Shown one piece after another: positions 13,491 through 26,000 of a stretch of 64,000 nucleotides of DNA (position 1 is its first letter; every line of letters starts with the position of its first letter). The DNA comes from Coriaria nepalensis. Its lineage: Eukaryota > Streptophyta > Magnoliopsida > Cucurbitales > Coriariaceae. The stretch covers positions 4,967,501 to 5,031,500 of the forward strand of contig CP114497.1 in the NCBI GenBank assembly GCA_027186245.1, given 5' to 3'. Below the pieces are notes generated by a model. It was not told the origin of the DNA. It made no database searches and was given only the letters and a program-made list of their open reading frames with translations. A program made the translations under genes and the position numbers.

Positions 13491-16445
13491 TCCGAGAGAA
13501 TAAGCTATGAAGAATAGCAAAAATAGAAACTTGGATAGGAGTGAATCATCATCATCACTCAAAACCCTTAATATCACCTTGGATTACCCGCCCAATAGAG
13601 CGTCAGTTCAATATGACGATCCGCCAGAAAGTGCACCTATCCAATCAGCCGACGAAGGAAAAATTGATCCCTTTATTTGGCCGACAAGATAGCTAATCTG
13701 ATAGCCTCTTACACGCTAGAGCTTAAAGTCAACTTTACTATAGGAGTATTTGAGGCACTTTTAGATAAGGTCGATTGCTCGTATGAAGAGGAGGATAATG
13801 AAGACTTATCTTGACCTGTTATGCTATATCTTGAATAGTGCAATGAGTGAAATCCCGACGAGGCTCCAACTTTGGCTCTTAGTGATGAAATACTCATCGG
13901 TGCTATTATTGTTCAGCTAGATTCTATTGCGATCACTTTACCGATAGACTTTCAGGCCTATGTGCAAATCCCACTAGAAGAAGTAGATACAAGCGATGAT
14001 GAAATAGTCGTCCTAGAGTTACTAACTCTACCCTGACCATTTAAAGCTATCAGTTTGATCGAAGTAGCAATAAAGGTAAATGGCTAAAAAAATGTTATCT
14101 TTGAAAAGTCGTCAGTTCAGATATCCTATCACATCAAATTAATCTACCTTAAAGGAGTACCGATCATCCAAACTTTGATTGATAACGGAGTAGCGGTAAA
14201 CATCATATTGTCCTCTATGATGAAAGTTATAGATAAGTCAACTAAGGACTTAATCCCAACTGAGATAACCGTCAGTGACTTTGCCAGAGGCATGTCAAAG
14301 GTCTGAGGCATCCTGCCATTAGAAATGTCGGTCGGAATAAAGTCATCATTGGCTGCATCCTTCATCATTGACATGACCACTTTTTACAATTCCTTGCTCG
14401 TAAGAGATTGGATTCTATCAAATTCTCACATACATTCCTCCTTGCACCAACTTTGCTATTTTGGAACAGGGATAAGGTAGAAACAGTCAAAACTGAATTA
14501 AGACCTTTCATAGCCACTTCACATGTGATAGAGGCCACTTTTTATGACAGGAGTGTTGATCTCATCAAAGTGGTCAAGGAGAAAGACAAAGAAGTCAGAG
14601 TTGTCTCAACATCTGAGCCAACGTTCAAACTGGTCAATGACAAGTCAACCAACCAAGCGCTAGCACTTTGCCTATTTTGGCTAAATTCGGTTGAATCAAG
14701 GATTGAGGATATGCCATGATAGGCCGTGACCAATAGCTAGACTAGGCGGCTGCGATAGCAGCTGTCAAGAAGAAATATTAGGCCTGGCAGATGGAAAAAT
14801 ACCTCAACGGCTAAGTAAAAGAGCCAGACGAAGGCCAAACCACCCCAGATAAGTTAGAAGAAGTTAAATATGATGTACAAGACATTGATAGAAATAAATC
14901 TAGGGTCGACTGAAAATCCTCAGCTGACTTATATTAGTTGCGTTATGTCTTTACATATGCAAACTGAAATGATAAAATTATTATTGACTTACTTTAATTG
15001 TTTTTCTTGGAATTATCATGAAATGCCCGGGTCGATTGGTCATTGCTTGAGCATCGATTGCCAATCAAGACCGGGTATAAACCTTTTCAGCAGCTACCTC
15101 AATGAATGTCTAGCAAGATACCCTTAAAAGTGAAGGAGGAAGTGGAATGGATAAATAAAGCTGACTTCATCCGAACTTCATGGTATTACGAGTAGATTTC
15201 TAATATCATATCTATCATAAAAAAGAATGACAAGTTGAGGATATGTATAGACTTCCAAAATTTAAATCTGACAACCCTTAAGGATGAATACCCTATGTCT
15301 TTAGTCGATTTACTAGTTGACAGAGCAGACATGCACGAACTCTTGTCATTTATGGATGAGCACTCGGAGTATAATCAAATATTCATAGCCAAAGAAGATA
15401 TCCATACAGTTGTATTTAGATGCCTAGACGCCAAGAGTATTCGAATGGGTAGTTATGCCACTTCAGATTGAAGAATGTCGAGGTGACCTATCAAAGGGCT
15501 ATGAATGCTATATTCCATTATTTGATCGGTACTATCATGGAAGTCTATATTGACGATGTAGTAGTTAAGTCTATTAGAGCTACTGATCACTTGGCCAATC
15601 TAAAGAAGACATTGGACCGGATACATCTTCACAAGTTGAAGATGAATCCATTAAAGTGTGCTTTTGGCTTTTCAAATGAAAATTTATGTGGGTTTCTAAT
15701 CCACCAAACGCGCATTGAGGTTGACTAGTGAAAGACCAAAGCCATTATAGAAGTTGATCCACTTGAAAATAAGAAGGGACTTCAGTGTTCTCGCGGTCAA
15801 ATCAATTTCTTGAAGAGATTTATTTTAAATCTGGCCGGGAAAATCAATATGTTCAGTTCCCATACTGAAGTTAAAAGTAGGAAGATGAATTCATCTGGCT
15901 ACCCTGCCATCAGAAAGCATTCAACAATATCAAATGGTATCTAGACAACTCGGTAGTGCTCACCTTAGCTATGAGAGGTCGACCAATGTTATTTTATGTT
16001 TCGATAACTACCGAATCGGTAGGCAACCTCCTAGCTTAAGAGAATGACGTGAAGTACGAGCATGCCTTTTGCTACCTAAATAACGTGTTGACTCCAATCA
16101 AGGTACGATATACTTTTATTAAAAAATTGTGTCTGGCTTTGTATTTTGCCATTATGAAACTTAGGCACTACCTACTGAACACTCAAGTTCTGGTGATTTC
16201 CCGAACCAATCTCGTCAAATATCTGTTATCTCAGCCAATTCTCAAGGGATGATTATGCAAATGGGCCCTAACGTTAGCCGAGTTCAGCCTGTAATATATA
16301 CCATAGAAATCAGTCAAAGGATAAGCACTAGCCGATTTCTTAGTTGATCACGCCTTTAAGCTTTTGTTAAATGACTGCAATGTTATGTTTGAGGCAATAC
16401 ATGTTGAATGATCCATCTAGGAATTGCAGCTTGACAGGTCTAGTA
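13490..16445 (+). pseudogene. TAT/Athila-type gypsy pol relic: protease, RT and RNase H
   Basis: The protease region reads LIDNGVAVNIILSSMMK and DLIPTEITVSDFARGMSK near 14,170-14,310; the usual DSG is DNG here. RT begins near 15,185 (KLRICIDFQNLNLTTLKDEY) and includes MEVYIDDVVVKSIRATDHL, where the IDDVV active site is still legible, and LHKLKMNPLKCAFGF. RNase H follows (EKLCLALYFAIMKLRHYLL reads KKLCLAL here, then LVKYLLSQPILKG). The order and motifs fit the TAT/Athila branch. Stops and shifts break every domain, and sequence similarity ends near 16,445 where an unrelated LTR begins. Integrase is absent. Confidence 0.85.
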
Positions 16446-16449
16446 AACA

Positions 16450-17262
16450 CAGATAATGGATTTACTGGAAGCTATTTTTATACCATACTATCTTACAAGG
16501 ATGTCATTGTTCAATAAGGTATACAACTTATAGAACTAATTTTCAAATATAGAAATGATGGATTCCATCTTGATCACTTACAATCTTCATGTACAATAAT
16601 TTATACCCAATGTTTCACCTTGTTTCACCTCATTTCACCATGTTTTACCCTTAGCTAGGGCTTATTGGAATGATGTCAAAGTATAAAACCCGACATAAAA
16701 AATATCATATTGACCTCAGGTCTAAGGATCACATGTAATATAGTCACTAGATAAATCTCATTAACAATTAGTATTATTACCATTAAGAGTTATCTAAGTG
16801 ACATGTTCAGTATTCTTAGTCTCTACTAACACCTCACATACTTATCATGATTTTCACTAACATCAATGGTACAATCACCCTAAATATTTTAGGAGATAAC
16901 CTATGTTATAGTTTATTTGGATTAGCAATGTCCCTCATGATAATCCTATAACTATGAACAATTTGTATCTTAGGTTTTAGGCTTTAAGCAATTTTCATCT
17001 CAATTGACAAGATCTCTATCATGGTCTCAAGCACATAACTTACGATACTGGACTTTATCATGATATGTAATAAATGAACATATAATAGTAATTCCAACAT
17101 AATTAATAAAAATGATAAAAGACTAATGGGTTTACTATTATTGAATGAATAATAAATAACAAATAATAATATCATTAATATTTACAAATAAGATTGTATC
17201 TTATAAAATATATATTCATCGAGTCTAACCCGATTAGCTTGACGGGCATACATTTTCAATCT
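16450..17262 (-). repeat. LTR-family copy E, 3' LTR of copia element I
   Basis: The minus strand begins TGAAAATGTATGCCCGTCAA at 17,262, directly after a polypurine-like AAGTAGGAGATTG, which is where a copia 3' LTR should start. Its body aligns with copy B (CTAAAATATTTAGGGTG, ATAAAGTCCAGTAT, TAGTAGAGACTAA). This gives the best evidence that the whole dispersed family is LTR sequence of a copia element. Confidence 0.65.
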
Positions 17263-18130
17263 CCTACTTGCACTAAAGTCAATTGTTTCATAATCTAATT
17301 CTCATCTTGTTAGGATGACGATCTAGCTTTTGTTGGAAAAGCCCTTTGGTCAGTGGATTTGCTATGTTGTTAATTATATCGACTTTCTCTATATTCATGT
17401 TCACATTCTAAATCACTATTGGATTAAGTGAAAATGCAGTAACGTGTGTTTTGACTTTGATAAGACCTAGGTTCCCTTTTACTTGTACTATTGCATCATA
17501 ATCATCGTAGTTGACTACTATGAGATTATTAATGCTAGGAACCACATAAAGTCTAGCTACGAAGTTTTCATCCCAAACACCACTTCAATACTTCCAATGT
17601 CGTAATATATTCGACCTTAGTGAAGGATTTTGCAGTTATTACCTGATTTGGAACTTTTCCACTTTTACCGCTCCTCAAATATAGGCAAATAAACCAAACA
17701 TAGTATAGCATATATGATAGATCATAACGTCGAAGCATTGGGTATTATACTTGTTTCTTTGATGTCTTAGTTGACACTTCTTAAGAGAGGCGGATTCCTT
17801 GACTCATTGAAAAAAGTCATCTTTTGGAATCCTTAAAGTTAAATATCTTTAGTAATTTTACTTATGTATGTTGATTGGTTCAAACTAAGCAATCTCTTGA
17901 ATCAATCTCTATAGATTGCAACAAAAAAAATTTTACCCAAATTTTATAGAGAATTATTTTGATTACTAAGTTTAATGTTGTAACATAGCTACCTCATTCT
18001 CTAATGAATAGTATGTCATCTATGTAAGAAATTTATGAACATTTTTTTACTCCCACTAACCTTCGTATACACACAAGGATCGTCTTCATTTTCAATGAGA
18101 TCAAATGATTTGATCGTTGAAACAAAAGGG
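17263..18130 (-). pseudogene. Ty1/copia element I: RT and RNase H relic
   Basis: On the minus strand, KSFDLIENEDDPCVYTKVSG (RT C-terminal block) near 18,100 is followed by decayed YVDD-region sequence, SQST-like text, SGKVPNQVITAKSFTKVEYI (RNase H) and NIANPLTKGLFQQKLDRH just before the LTR. Stops are common. Orientation and order fit one minus-strand element with the LTR at 16,450-17,262. Confidence 0.75.
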
Positions 18131-18479
18131 AGACTTGGTTAGCATTTTATTTTTATCTTCCAATTTCTTTGTTACTATGGTGGAAACTTCTTTCCAATTT
18201 CTTTATCATTTCTGTCTCAATGGAAATTTCAAGCTTTGTATCTACTTTACAAATTATAAAATCTAATCGAATAATTATTAGATTACTAAATCATATTTAA
18301 AGATTTAATAATTTTGAAAATAAGTAATTGTTAGTTAACTAAATCACTATTTATAATTTAAAAAATTATAAAATATGTTCCTTTCACTTCACTTCTCAAT
18401 GTAAAAATGCTTTTCAAAACTTTCTCTCTAACATCTTTGCCTTTATGACATCAATAAATGAAATAAGGTTTTTGAGATT

Positions 18480-18830
18480 TCATACATGTCGTTTTGATTA
18501 TTTATTTTATTAATAGATTTAAGGTAGATTTAAGATTATCGATAATCTCAACGACATGTAACTTCTCATAATACTTTTGAAGCTAGTTATTCATTAATGC
18601 AAGTACAATATATTGCATCTCATTAATTTGCTTCAATCACTTCACATAGGTGATCCCTGTTCCGCCAAGTACTCTTTAAGAGTAACTAAAATGTCCTAAG
18701 TATTCGATTCGGAATAATAACAATATGTTCATCTCTAATAACGATTCTTAGACTTCTAATACCATTCTTTTTGAAAATTTGGTCTAACAAATTTATTCAA
18801 CTTATGAATGGACTTTAAAACATGATTTGT
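18480..18830 (-). pseudogene. Ty1/copia element I: gag (UBN2-type) relic
   Basis: The minus strand reads INEMQYIVLALMNN, a stop, then LQKYYEKLHVVEIIDNLKS, matching the copia gag helix block (ILASMSNELQKQHE..., AYEIIEHLK). The same block occurs at 39,880-39,990. Protease, integrase core and the first half of RT, which should lie between gag and the RT relic below it, are missing, so the element is internally deleted. Confidence 0.6.
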
Positions 18831-20020
18831 TATTACACATTACATGAATATAAATATAAAAAATAACATACATAAATTTGCATACAATATTAATTACCAA
18901 AATCAAAAGTCTTAATAATTTCGGTCTCTCCCACTATTTTCTTATGAATTTATATTACCCTGTTATATAAAATGAAAAAAAAAATTAAATTTTCTTAGTG
19001 AGAAAATGATCCAACTGTGGAATATTATAATCGCACGTGTTGTAGCCGATTATAATAAGCATGACATATAAGCAAACGCCTTTGCAATTACATCTCATGC
19101 AATTTCTTTATCTTGCCTTTAAGTAAATATAATCTCACTTGTTTGTAGTCAATTATGTTATCTTAGTTAAGCTTAACTCAAACATTCTTGTAAAACATAG
19201 TGTATTAAAGTAGCTCGTGCATGTGTCCATATCTATGTCTAAGATGATATCACTACTCAACCACACATCATATGCTAAGATAATATATACTTATATTTAC
19301 ATCAATTATAAGTCTCACATGTTTGTAATCAACTCATAATTAATTTAATTATTAGATATATTATAATATTTGAAAGGCATGTCATAAAATAATTTTATGA
19401 TCAGTTTTACCTTACTATTATCAAATTAGAAATTTGAAATAGTTATGATCTCATCAATCAATACACATGTACTATATCATAGTTTTTAAACATGATATAT
19501 ATGTGAAATATGATGCATGTAAATTTAACAAGTTAAATACATACGTCTTATTTATGAACATGTTAAATAATTTAATTTTCATCTTTTAATGCGTAATAAT
19601 ATAATGTTTATGAAAATTCAAACAAATTTTATATTTAATTAGTTTAGATTATTAGTTATCTAATTTAATTACATTCGTTCAATATGTTTTAATAAATAAT
19701 GTTAACTTTCAAATTTGAAAAATTCCTTTATTAGGAAAGTTTCCCAAAAAGAAATGTACTATCTTTAAAAAAAATTCTTAATTTAGAACTCTTTTTAAAA
19801 TAAGAAAGTCTTTTAAAACTGAAAATATTTTATAATCTACAACTTTTTTCAATTTAGATTATTATCTTAAAATTTTTTCTAATTTAGAATATTTTCATAA
19901 TTATAATACAATTCCTTATTTTGGATTTCTTTCTAAAATTAAATAACTAAAATTTCGTAACGTAACTTAAAGAACATCCTTTCAAAAAAGGTTATTACCC
20001 AGAAAAAAGTTTTCTATTCT
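18830..20020 (-). repeat. Copia element I: noncoding leader
   Basis: This AT-rich stretch shares scattered blocks with 40,300-41,400 (for example GTTAAGCTTAACTCAAAC against GTTAAGTTTAACCCAAAC, then ACATAGT), in the same position relative to gag. No primer site or 5' LTR was recognised here. Confidence 0.4.
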
Positions 20021-20025
20021 AGAAC

Positions 20026-20140
20026 ACACTACAAGATTTCACCTCAAAAGTTACACGAAAAAATGTTCAAGAAAACCTATTTTATGTCGCGTTATATATA
20101 CTAGTAATGATTACGAACGTCACGCGCGTCGCTAAAGGTT
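20026..20140 (+). mobile_element. Possible CACTA terminus
   Basis: The string CACTACAAGATTTCACC at 20,026 looks like the terminal motif of plant CACTA (En/Spm) elements, and the nearby CACGCGCGTCGCTAAAGG resembles the subterminal GTCGCTAAA repeats of that superfamily. The matching opposite end and a 3-bp target duplication were not found. Confidence 0.35.
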
Positions 20141-20324
20141 ATAGTGTCATATTTACTATGATCGCGATATTTATATAACTGATGTAGCAATGATATATAA
20201 AAAACATAATGATATACACAATGCTGAGATGGCATACATGCCGAGGAAATAGGTCAAATGGTCTTAGACATGGCGTCTACATGGAGTCAACATTTCGATC
20301 AGTCAATGGTCCACGTATCGGTTT

Positions 20325-20465
20325 CTTATTGGGTAACGTGTCAACCTCTCATTAGGCCATGTGTCAAACTTAGATTAGGTCACATCTTTGAATCTCATTA
20401 GGCCACGTGATGGACACTCATTAGACCACGCGTCATGATCTCTTTAGACCACGTGTACACTATTT
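20325..20465. repeat. G-box-bearing degenerate tandem repeat, about 23-bp unit
   Basis: About five to six degenerate units of the form TCATTAGGCCACGTGnnnnACAC lie in a row. Two keep a perfect CACGTG and others carry one-base variants (CATGTG, CACGCG). Confidence 0.7.
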
Positions 20466-20636
20466 AACATCACTTTTGTTCCTAAACTGACGCTTTTGAG
20501 ATGATATTTAAACGCAAACTTGGAAATTTTATATGAATTTAAATCGTCAAAACCAATCAAATTTCAATTAAAACAATAGTTTTAAAAAAAAAATTAACAG
20601 TGAAAAGTCAGAGTAAAGGTAATCGATTTAAAATTC

Positions 20637-20749
20637 ATGGCTACACGCTTCTTCCTTCCATAACTAGCTGCATAATGAAGGGCAATGTTCTTGTTACCAA
20701 GAGAATCCAATGTTGTTCAAATTTTAAGGAGGATATGAGCACACTTCAC
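20637..20749 (-). pseudogene. AKR2-like ankyrin-repeat exon fragment
   Basis: Ankyrin repeat-containing protein 2 is a cytosolic chaperone for chloroplast outer-envelope proteins. The minus strand has a good acceptor (TTCTTTTACAG) at 20,750-20,751, then VKCAHILLK, an in-frame stop, and LGNKNIALHYAASYGRKKRV. This is the ankyrin core I recall from AKR2 (VKCAQ.LLE..., KNTALHYAAGYGRKECV). No further exon of that gene was found on either side. The retained splice site shows DNA-level copying, not a processed transcript. Confidence 0.65.
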
Positions 20750-20759
20750 CTGTAAAAGA

Positions 20760-22060
20760 AAATAAAACAAAAAATATATTTTCAAATTCAATTCCCAAGT
20801 GATTAAGAAGATTGCTTTATTAATGGATTTTCTTTAAGAAGAACCCATCTTTTGGACTACCTCCAAAGGGTAAAGAGAATTTAGGATGTGATGTGAATAA
20901 CAGAAACTCCTATATATGAAAGGCATCTAGTGCGTATTGAAACAAAAAAATTTGGGGAGGAAAGCTATAGTTTATCACCAACAATCTTACATAATGGATG
21001 AGTGACCAATAGCAAAAACAAGCAGCATGGTATGGTAGGTGATTTCCGTAAGTAATATGATCGAATACACAGTTAAAGGATCAAGCCCGTGGAAAATACA
21101 AGTAATACCTAATTATATATAAGTAAATAGAACGTTTATGTTGGCTGTTATCCTTCTGAATCAAGTTTTCTGTAACTTTTTAACAAAATTACTAACAAAG
21201 TAAAGACCTCCACAACCATGGACAATGGTGAAGAGAAAAAGAGGGGGATAGAAGCAAAATTACTTACGGATTTGCTTATACATTTCTGTAGGATTTGCTT
21301 TTTGTTCCTTCTTGCCCTGCACTACATGGAACTAGATTCATTTACTGCTTCCCAAAGCAAGTGAAGATGGGTAAAAATAAAGAACAACACAACAACAAGT
21401 GAAGCTTATTATAAGATACATGTCTCTTGGAAAGGGGTGGAAAGAATGGGTGTTTACCAGAAGAGCATGTTGAAGAGCCCATTTCTTTCAAGTTTTATAC
21501 AAGAACGTCCAGTCATCTCTCAAGAAATAAGGAAACCAAAACAAAAACAAAAAAGACAAATAGGAGGATGACACAAATAAAACGATATGAGAAACCCGAA
21601 AAAAACCTGAAATTATGAAAGACAACTATGGATAACTGAGAGGAGTAGAATAAAACGAAGGCACATACCAGAGGAGGCCTCATCTTTGCAGCCAAGTAAG
21701 AAGAAAACTCTCTAACAGATCTTGTTAATTCTCACTAAATGTACCTGCAAAACTGAAGACACAAATAACCTAATGGTGGAATTTTCAGGAATAAACGTAA
21801 CATTGCCTCTTCTAACAAGAGTTTTCTTCATAAGCATGTGTGTCTTAACTAAGATCTACAGTACAGTAGCTTACCTATTGTTCACAAAAGCATTACTGAG
21901 TGTTGTTAGAAATGCAGCTATAATAGCAAGTGGACTTCGAAGAAACTCAATCCTTCCATTAAACTTACATTTGTGAATATATACAAGTGAACATGATTTC
22001 TTTCTCAATCAGTTTAAACCGAACTAATTCATTCACGGACAGAGATACATATATATAGAT
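20760..22060. other. Intergenic sequence, no supported exon
   Basis: I searched the minus strand for the remaining exons of the AUGMIN subunit 1 copy and for other AKR2 exons and recognised none. Several short open frames occur on both strands without domains. Confidence 0.4.
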
Positions 22061-22070
22061 AAAGAGTAAC

Positions 22071-22525
22071 CTGCTAAGCTCAGTGTCCCTGATATTCAAC
22101 ATATTGGCTACATGAACAAGAACTTGCACCGACGAAATCACATTCGAGGTCAAACTCTCCTGCGCAAGCCCTACACTCCAAAATCTCTGTGATCCTCGCC
22201 ACTAAAGTCCACAAAAAGCAAGCAAATTATTCAACCCCTTACAAACCCTAAGCATAATAAAAAGTATACATGGATAGGGCTTTCAAAGCTAACCTTGGGA
22301 GCGATATTCAGCGGCTTTAAGACGGAAATCTTTGGAGAGAAGATCGGCTGCCCGAGTCTTGGCCGGCAAAATCGTGCATAGATTGTGCAAACAATTGACG
22401 CTTCGAGGAGTGTTTTCGAAGGCGGGAACCTCTTTCCCTGCTCTTCCGAGTTCCGATCCTAACCATTCCTTCACTTACGCAATCCGACTGCTCGGATCTG
22501 TCACCATTTTCGTCTCTGGATCCAT
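22071..22525 (-). pseudogene. AUG1: AUGMIN subunit 1 copy, two exons, broken
   Basis: AUGMIN subunit 1 belongs to the eight-subunit complex that recruits gamma-tubulin to spindle and phragmoplast microtubules. Exon 1 (22525-22294) reads MDPETK...SSRIA, stop, VKEWLGSELGRAGKEVPAFE, NTPRSVNCLHNL, DFRLKAAEYRSQ. Exon 2 (22201-22071) gives ARITEILE and then, two bases out of frame, SVGLAQESLTSNVISSVQVL and VHVANMLNIRDTELSR. Both splice junctions are good GT-AG. The stop (TAA, 22477-22475) replaces the Glu of RIAEVKEW. The shift fits loss of one AG from a GAGAGT string. Later exons (about two thirds of a 290-300 residue protein) are absent. With two independent lesions plus truncation I call it a pseudogene, unless assembly errors explain them. 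Confidence 0.85.
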
Positions 22526-23309
22526 GCCTGAGATTGCATCGCTAATTTTCTGTTGTTATCTGAAGCACTCGATGAAGAAGCGAAAGCTAAGGGGTGATGA
22601 TGTTGCTCATGTTACCAGTAATGGATAGACCGCGAATCTGCAATTTGAGAGATCAGATGCAAACTCGAGATTTGAAAACCCAGATACGCAAACACAGATG
22701 AGGAGGAGAGAAGTGAAGAGAGAGGTGGGGTATGCTAGCGGCGTCCATGGCCGAAGAAAAGAGAGATGGGTGGTGACGGCGCCGGTGATGGAGGTTGTGT
22801 TAGCAGCGGCCATGGACGTCGTGGTGGGCTGGTGGCTGGAAAAAGAGGAGCTGTAGAAGTTTTGTAATTTAACTAAACTTTAGGGACAAAAAAAGAAAGT
22901 ACTGGCACTAACTGGTAGAGAACTCAATGGAGAGGACTCGGATCCGCCACCTACCCACAATCATTTTCTAGTTTTCTCTGTTTTCTCTTCTCCCTCGTTT
23001 CTTCAGTGCGTACGAATTATGCACTACGGCTTCTCTCTCCTTCTCTTCAAATCTTCCGTGTTTTTAGCAAATTATTCATACGATCTGTCTATTTTTCTTC
23101 TAATTTCATCAAACAATGGTTCAATTTCATTTCGCTAAGTTCTCATGTTAACTGGATCGCGCTTGTGGGTATCAAATTTTAGAGGTATGTATGTCTTCTA
23201 AAGTCGAAACTTTAGCTCAACTCTTGAGCTTGAACTGTTCATATACCCTTAAGTCACCAGCTTAAACTCTCTCTACGCATTCTTCTCGCTCGAGTCTCAG
23301 TCAGTGTTG
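22526..23309. promoter_or_regulatory. Divergent intergenic region between the AUGMIN copy and the FAR1-related gene
   Basis: About 785 bases separate the two divergent starts. The part near 22,600-22,850 is GC-richer than its surroundings and contains short open frames without known domains. The plus-strand half (22,930-23,300) is rich in pyrimidines (TTTCTCTTCTCC), as plant 5' leaders often are. Confidence 0.4.
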
Positions 23310-26000
23310 ATGGGGGTAGATTCGGATTACCGCAAGCACAGTATGTATTTTTACCTATATTCTGTGTCTTCGATATTATTAAATCTTATTCATCTTGCAT
23401 GATATGGGTCTAATGAAGTGAGTAACTTGCTTTCTGGCAGTGGATGAAGATACTTCAATGGCTCAGGATGAGGATATGATAAAGAGCTCTAACGGAAAGG
23501 ATCATATTATGGGGGAAGAGAAAAATATGAATATGGAACCGTATGTAGGGATGGAGTTTGAATCTGAGGAAGCTGCCAAGGTGTTCTATGATGCATATGC
23601 TAAACGGCTTGGTTTTATTATGCGTGTTGATTCATTTCGACGGTCAATGTGTGATGGGAAGGTGGTTTGGCGGCGGCTCGTTTGTAATAAAGAGGGTTTC
23701 CGTAAGTTGAGGCCGAAAACAAGTGAAAATAGGAAACCTCGGGCCATAACCAGAGAAGGGTGTATGGCAATGATTGTTGTTAAGAAAGAGAAATCTGGAA
23801 AATGGGTGGTCACAAGATTTGAAAATGAGCATAATCATCCACTCACTGCTACACCTTCCAATGGACGTCGAAGTGCTCTTCTACCCCAAACACCGGTAAG
23901 TTCATCGATACAACTACTTAAAGTCAATATGTGTTGACCTCTAAAATTAAATTTTATTTATTGAATTGTAGTGTGTTTGGTTGATAGAGAAAAATGTAGA
24001 TGTGTGATGAAAATAACTTTCTTTAAGAAAGATCACTTTCTTGTTGAGAAATTCTTGAGTCATACTCATGCCAGGTATATGCGGCATGATTTCATTTGTT
24101 AGACTACAACAATAGTGTATGTGTCATACTCATGCAAGAATTTTCCTTTGTTGTTATTTGTGTTAATTGTTTGTCTTTTTGGTGCTTTCTGTGCAACTTA
24201 TTGAAAGTTTTTCTGCTCAATCTCTTGTTCCCTTTTAACAACACAAAATTTGACTGCCATTTTGACACTAGTTGCTTATAATGAAAAGGAGGAGATGTGT
24301 TTAGCTAACTACCTACGACGTTCTGTTCTTTTTTTTTTTGTTATTTTGGTTAATATGGCAGGTCCTTTTTTTGTATGTTTTATCTATTATAGGTGAAAAT
24401 ATTGTCCAAGTCTGCTTATGAAGTAAAATATTAGCCACCTGCATGTGATTTTGCAGCTGGAAATTAATTGCTATAAACTGATATAATGAAACAGTGGAAA
24501 AAATATCTTCTACATTGGATGCATGCAATCGATATAAGAGGAAGATGATGGATCCCATGTGGACAGACATTGACCAAATCTCCATATTGGTTGTGTCCAC
24601 CCAGTAGTAGAACTTACTCCTACAAGTGGGGACCCAATTGATCAGATGAAGTTTTCAAATATGTGTTATTACATGTATTGTAGATTGTCGTGTTAGTCTG
24701 TTATGTCAAATCCAGAAAGTTACTAAAATCCAGGCAAGTTTGTCATTGGTTTGGAGGATTGTACAGTTTTCTAGTAAACTGGAGAAATGAGGGATACTGT
24801 AGTGAGAAGTCGGAAGTCATAAGCACGACTATAGTATTGCTTCAAGGGACAGAAATAATCCATCCAAGAATAAAGATTCGACAATGTCCTAGCCTTGTCT
24901 AGTTATGGCTTTAGGGAGAAAAAAGAAAAGGTATTTTCATTTAGTTTGCTCATGTCAAGATTGCAACAAGGTCTTCATGTGTTCTCGTCCCAATAAATTA
25001 TACGCTACCTATACAATACACATTCTGGGTGTTGTGCAAGTCAGAGAAGTGTTTTATTTCTCTCGAGATGTGTTTTACTTTTTTCAGGGGTAGAGGGTAT
25101 TTGAATGTCCTTTTCACCCATCCTTTCGGGAATACATTTCATCTAATGCTCTTCAGCTCCAACTTTTTTATAGAAAAATAAATTAACTAGCTGATTCTTT
25201 AGCAAACATTGGAGATTTAAATAAGATTGACACAGATTTCTTCACCACTTCTTCTCTTCCGAAGTCTATAAGACTTGAACATTTTGACGATAGGTTTAAT
25301 CAGCTGAAATGTGGATGGGTGGAGTTTGATCATATGCTTAAATGAAGCTTGGTTATTTTTAGTGGATGTTTTATTGGCTCCATTTGGGAAGTGAAATAGA
25401 AAAATACTTACATGGACCTGGTCCACAAACTTTTTATGGGTCAGGTCAAATTAGAACCAATCACATGCCCTCATCATGTATTCATGGGGGACATTTCTGT
25501 AAGAATCTCTCGGTGAAATAATAAGCAGAGTTTTAGTTTTTACTTGAGTCCTTCAACTCAGTTTTAGAACATAAAACTATGTCAGCCAAACATTTACTAA
25601 ACCCAAGCCTAATGGCCCGTTAGGGCTGTGCATTCCACGAGGCATTGTCCTTCTACTTTGTATGTTAGTTTTTTTTTTTCTTTTATTTAATTTAATAAAA
25701 TCTTTTTATTTTCTCCGTTGGTATCAATGCCGAAGATAGGATGAATTGTAGTGTTTATTTATTTTAAAAGATCGTCGTTTTCACCCCAAAAATTTTCAGG
25801 ATGACAAAGATATAAAGATCCGAGAATTGAGTGTTGAGTTGCAGCGTGAGCGGAAGCGATGCGCAGCATACCAAGAACAGCTTGATGTCATTTTGAGATA
25901 CATTGAGGAACATTCTGAACATCTATCCAGGAACATTGTTGATATTGTTAGAAGTGTTAAAGAGATTGAATCAGTGAAGGCTTTGCTTTCACACGGCTAA
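23310..26000 (+). CDS. Short FAR1-related (FRS-type) DNA-binding protein, 3 exons
   Basis: FAR1/FRS proteins derive from MULE transposases and bind DNA through a WRKY-GCM1-like zinc finger; short family members have the DNA-binding domain and little else. Exons 23310-23340, 23441-23895 and 25800-26000 are in phase with GT-AG junctions and give 228 residues. The FAR1 domain spans about residues 44-145: YVGMEFESEEAAKVFYDAY, RLVCNKEG (Cys92), REGCMAMIVV (Cys118) and NEHNHPL (His141, His143). The C-terminus (DKDIKIRELSVELQRERKR..., YQEQLDVILRYIEEHSEHL) is a predicted coiled coil also seen in the small Arabidopsis FRS-like proteins. There is no transposase core or SWIM finger, as expected for this short class. 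Intron 2 is 1.9 kb. The gene looks intact and is likely a nuclear regulator; targets are unknown. Confidence 0.88.

Noticed and set aside
14408..14719. 103-codon plus-strand frame as a separate gene
   Set aside because: It is one frame of the decaying TAT-type gypsy protease-RT spacer.
22332..22628. 98-codon plus-strand frame over the AUGMIN copy
   Set aside because: It is the opposite strand of a recognisable AUG1 exon and has no domain of its own.
22607..22813. 68-codon minus-strand frame upstream of the AUGMIN copy
   Set aside because: Hydrophobic Thr/Leu-rich but lies in the GC-rich upstream region, with no homology or splice link to AUG1.
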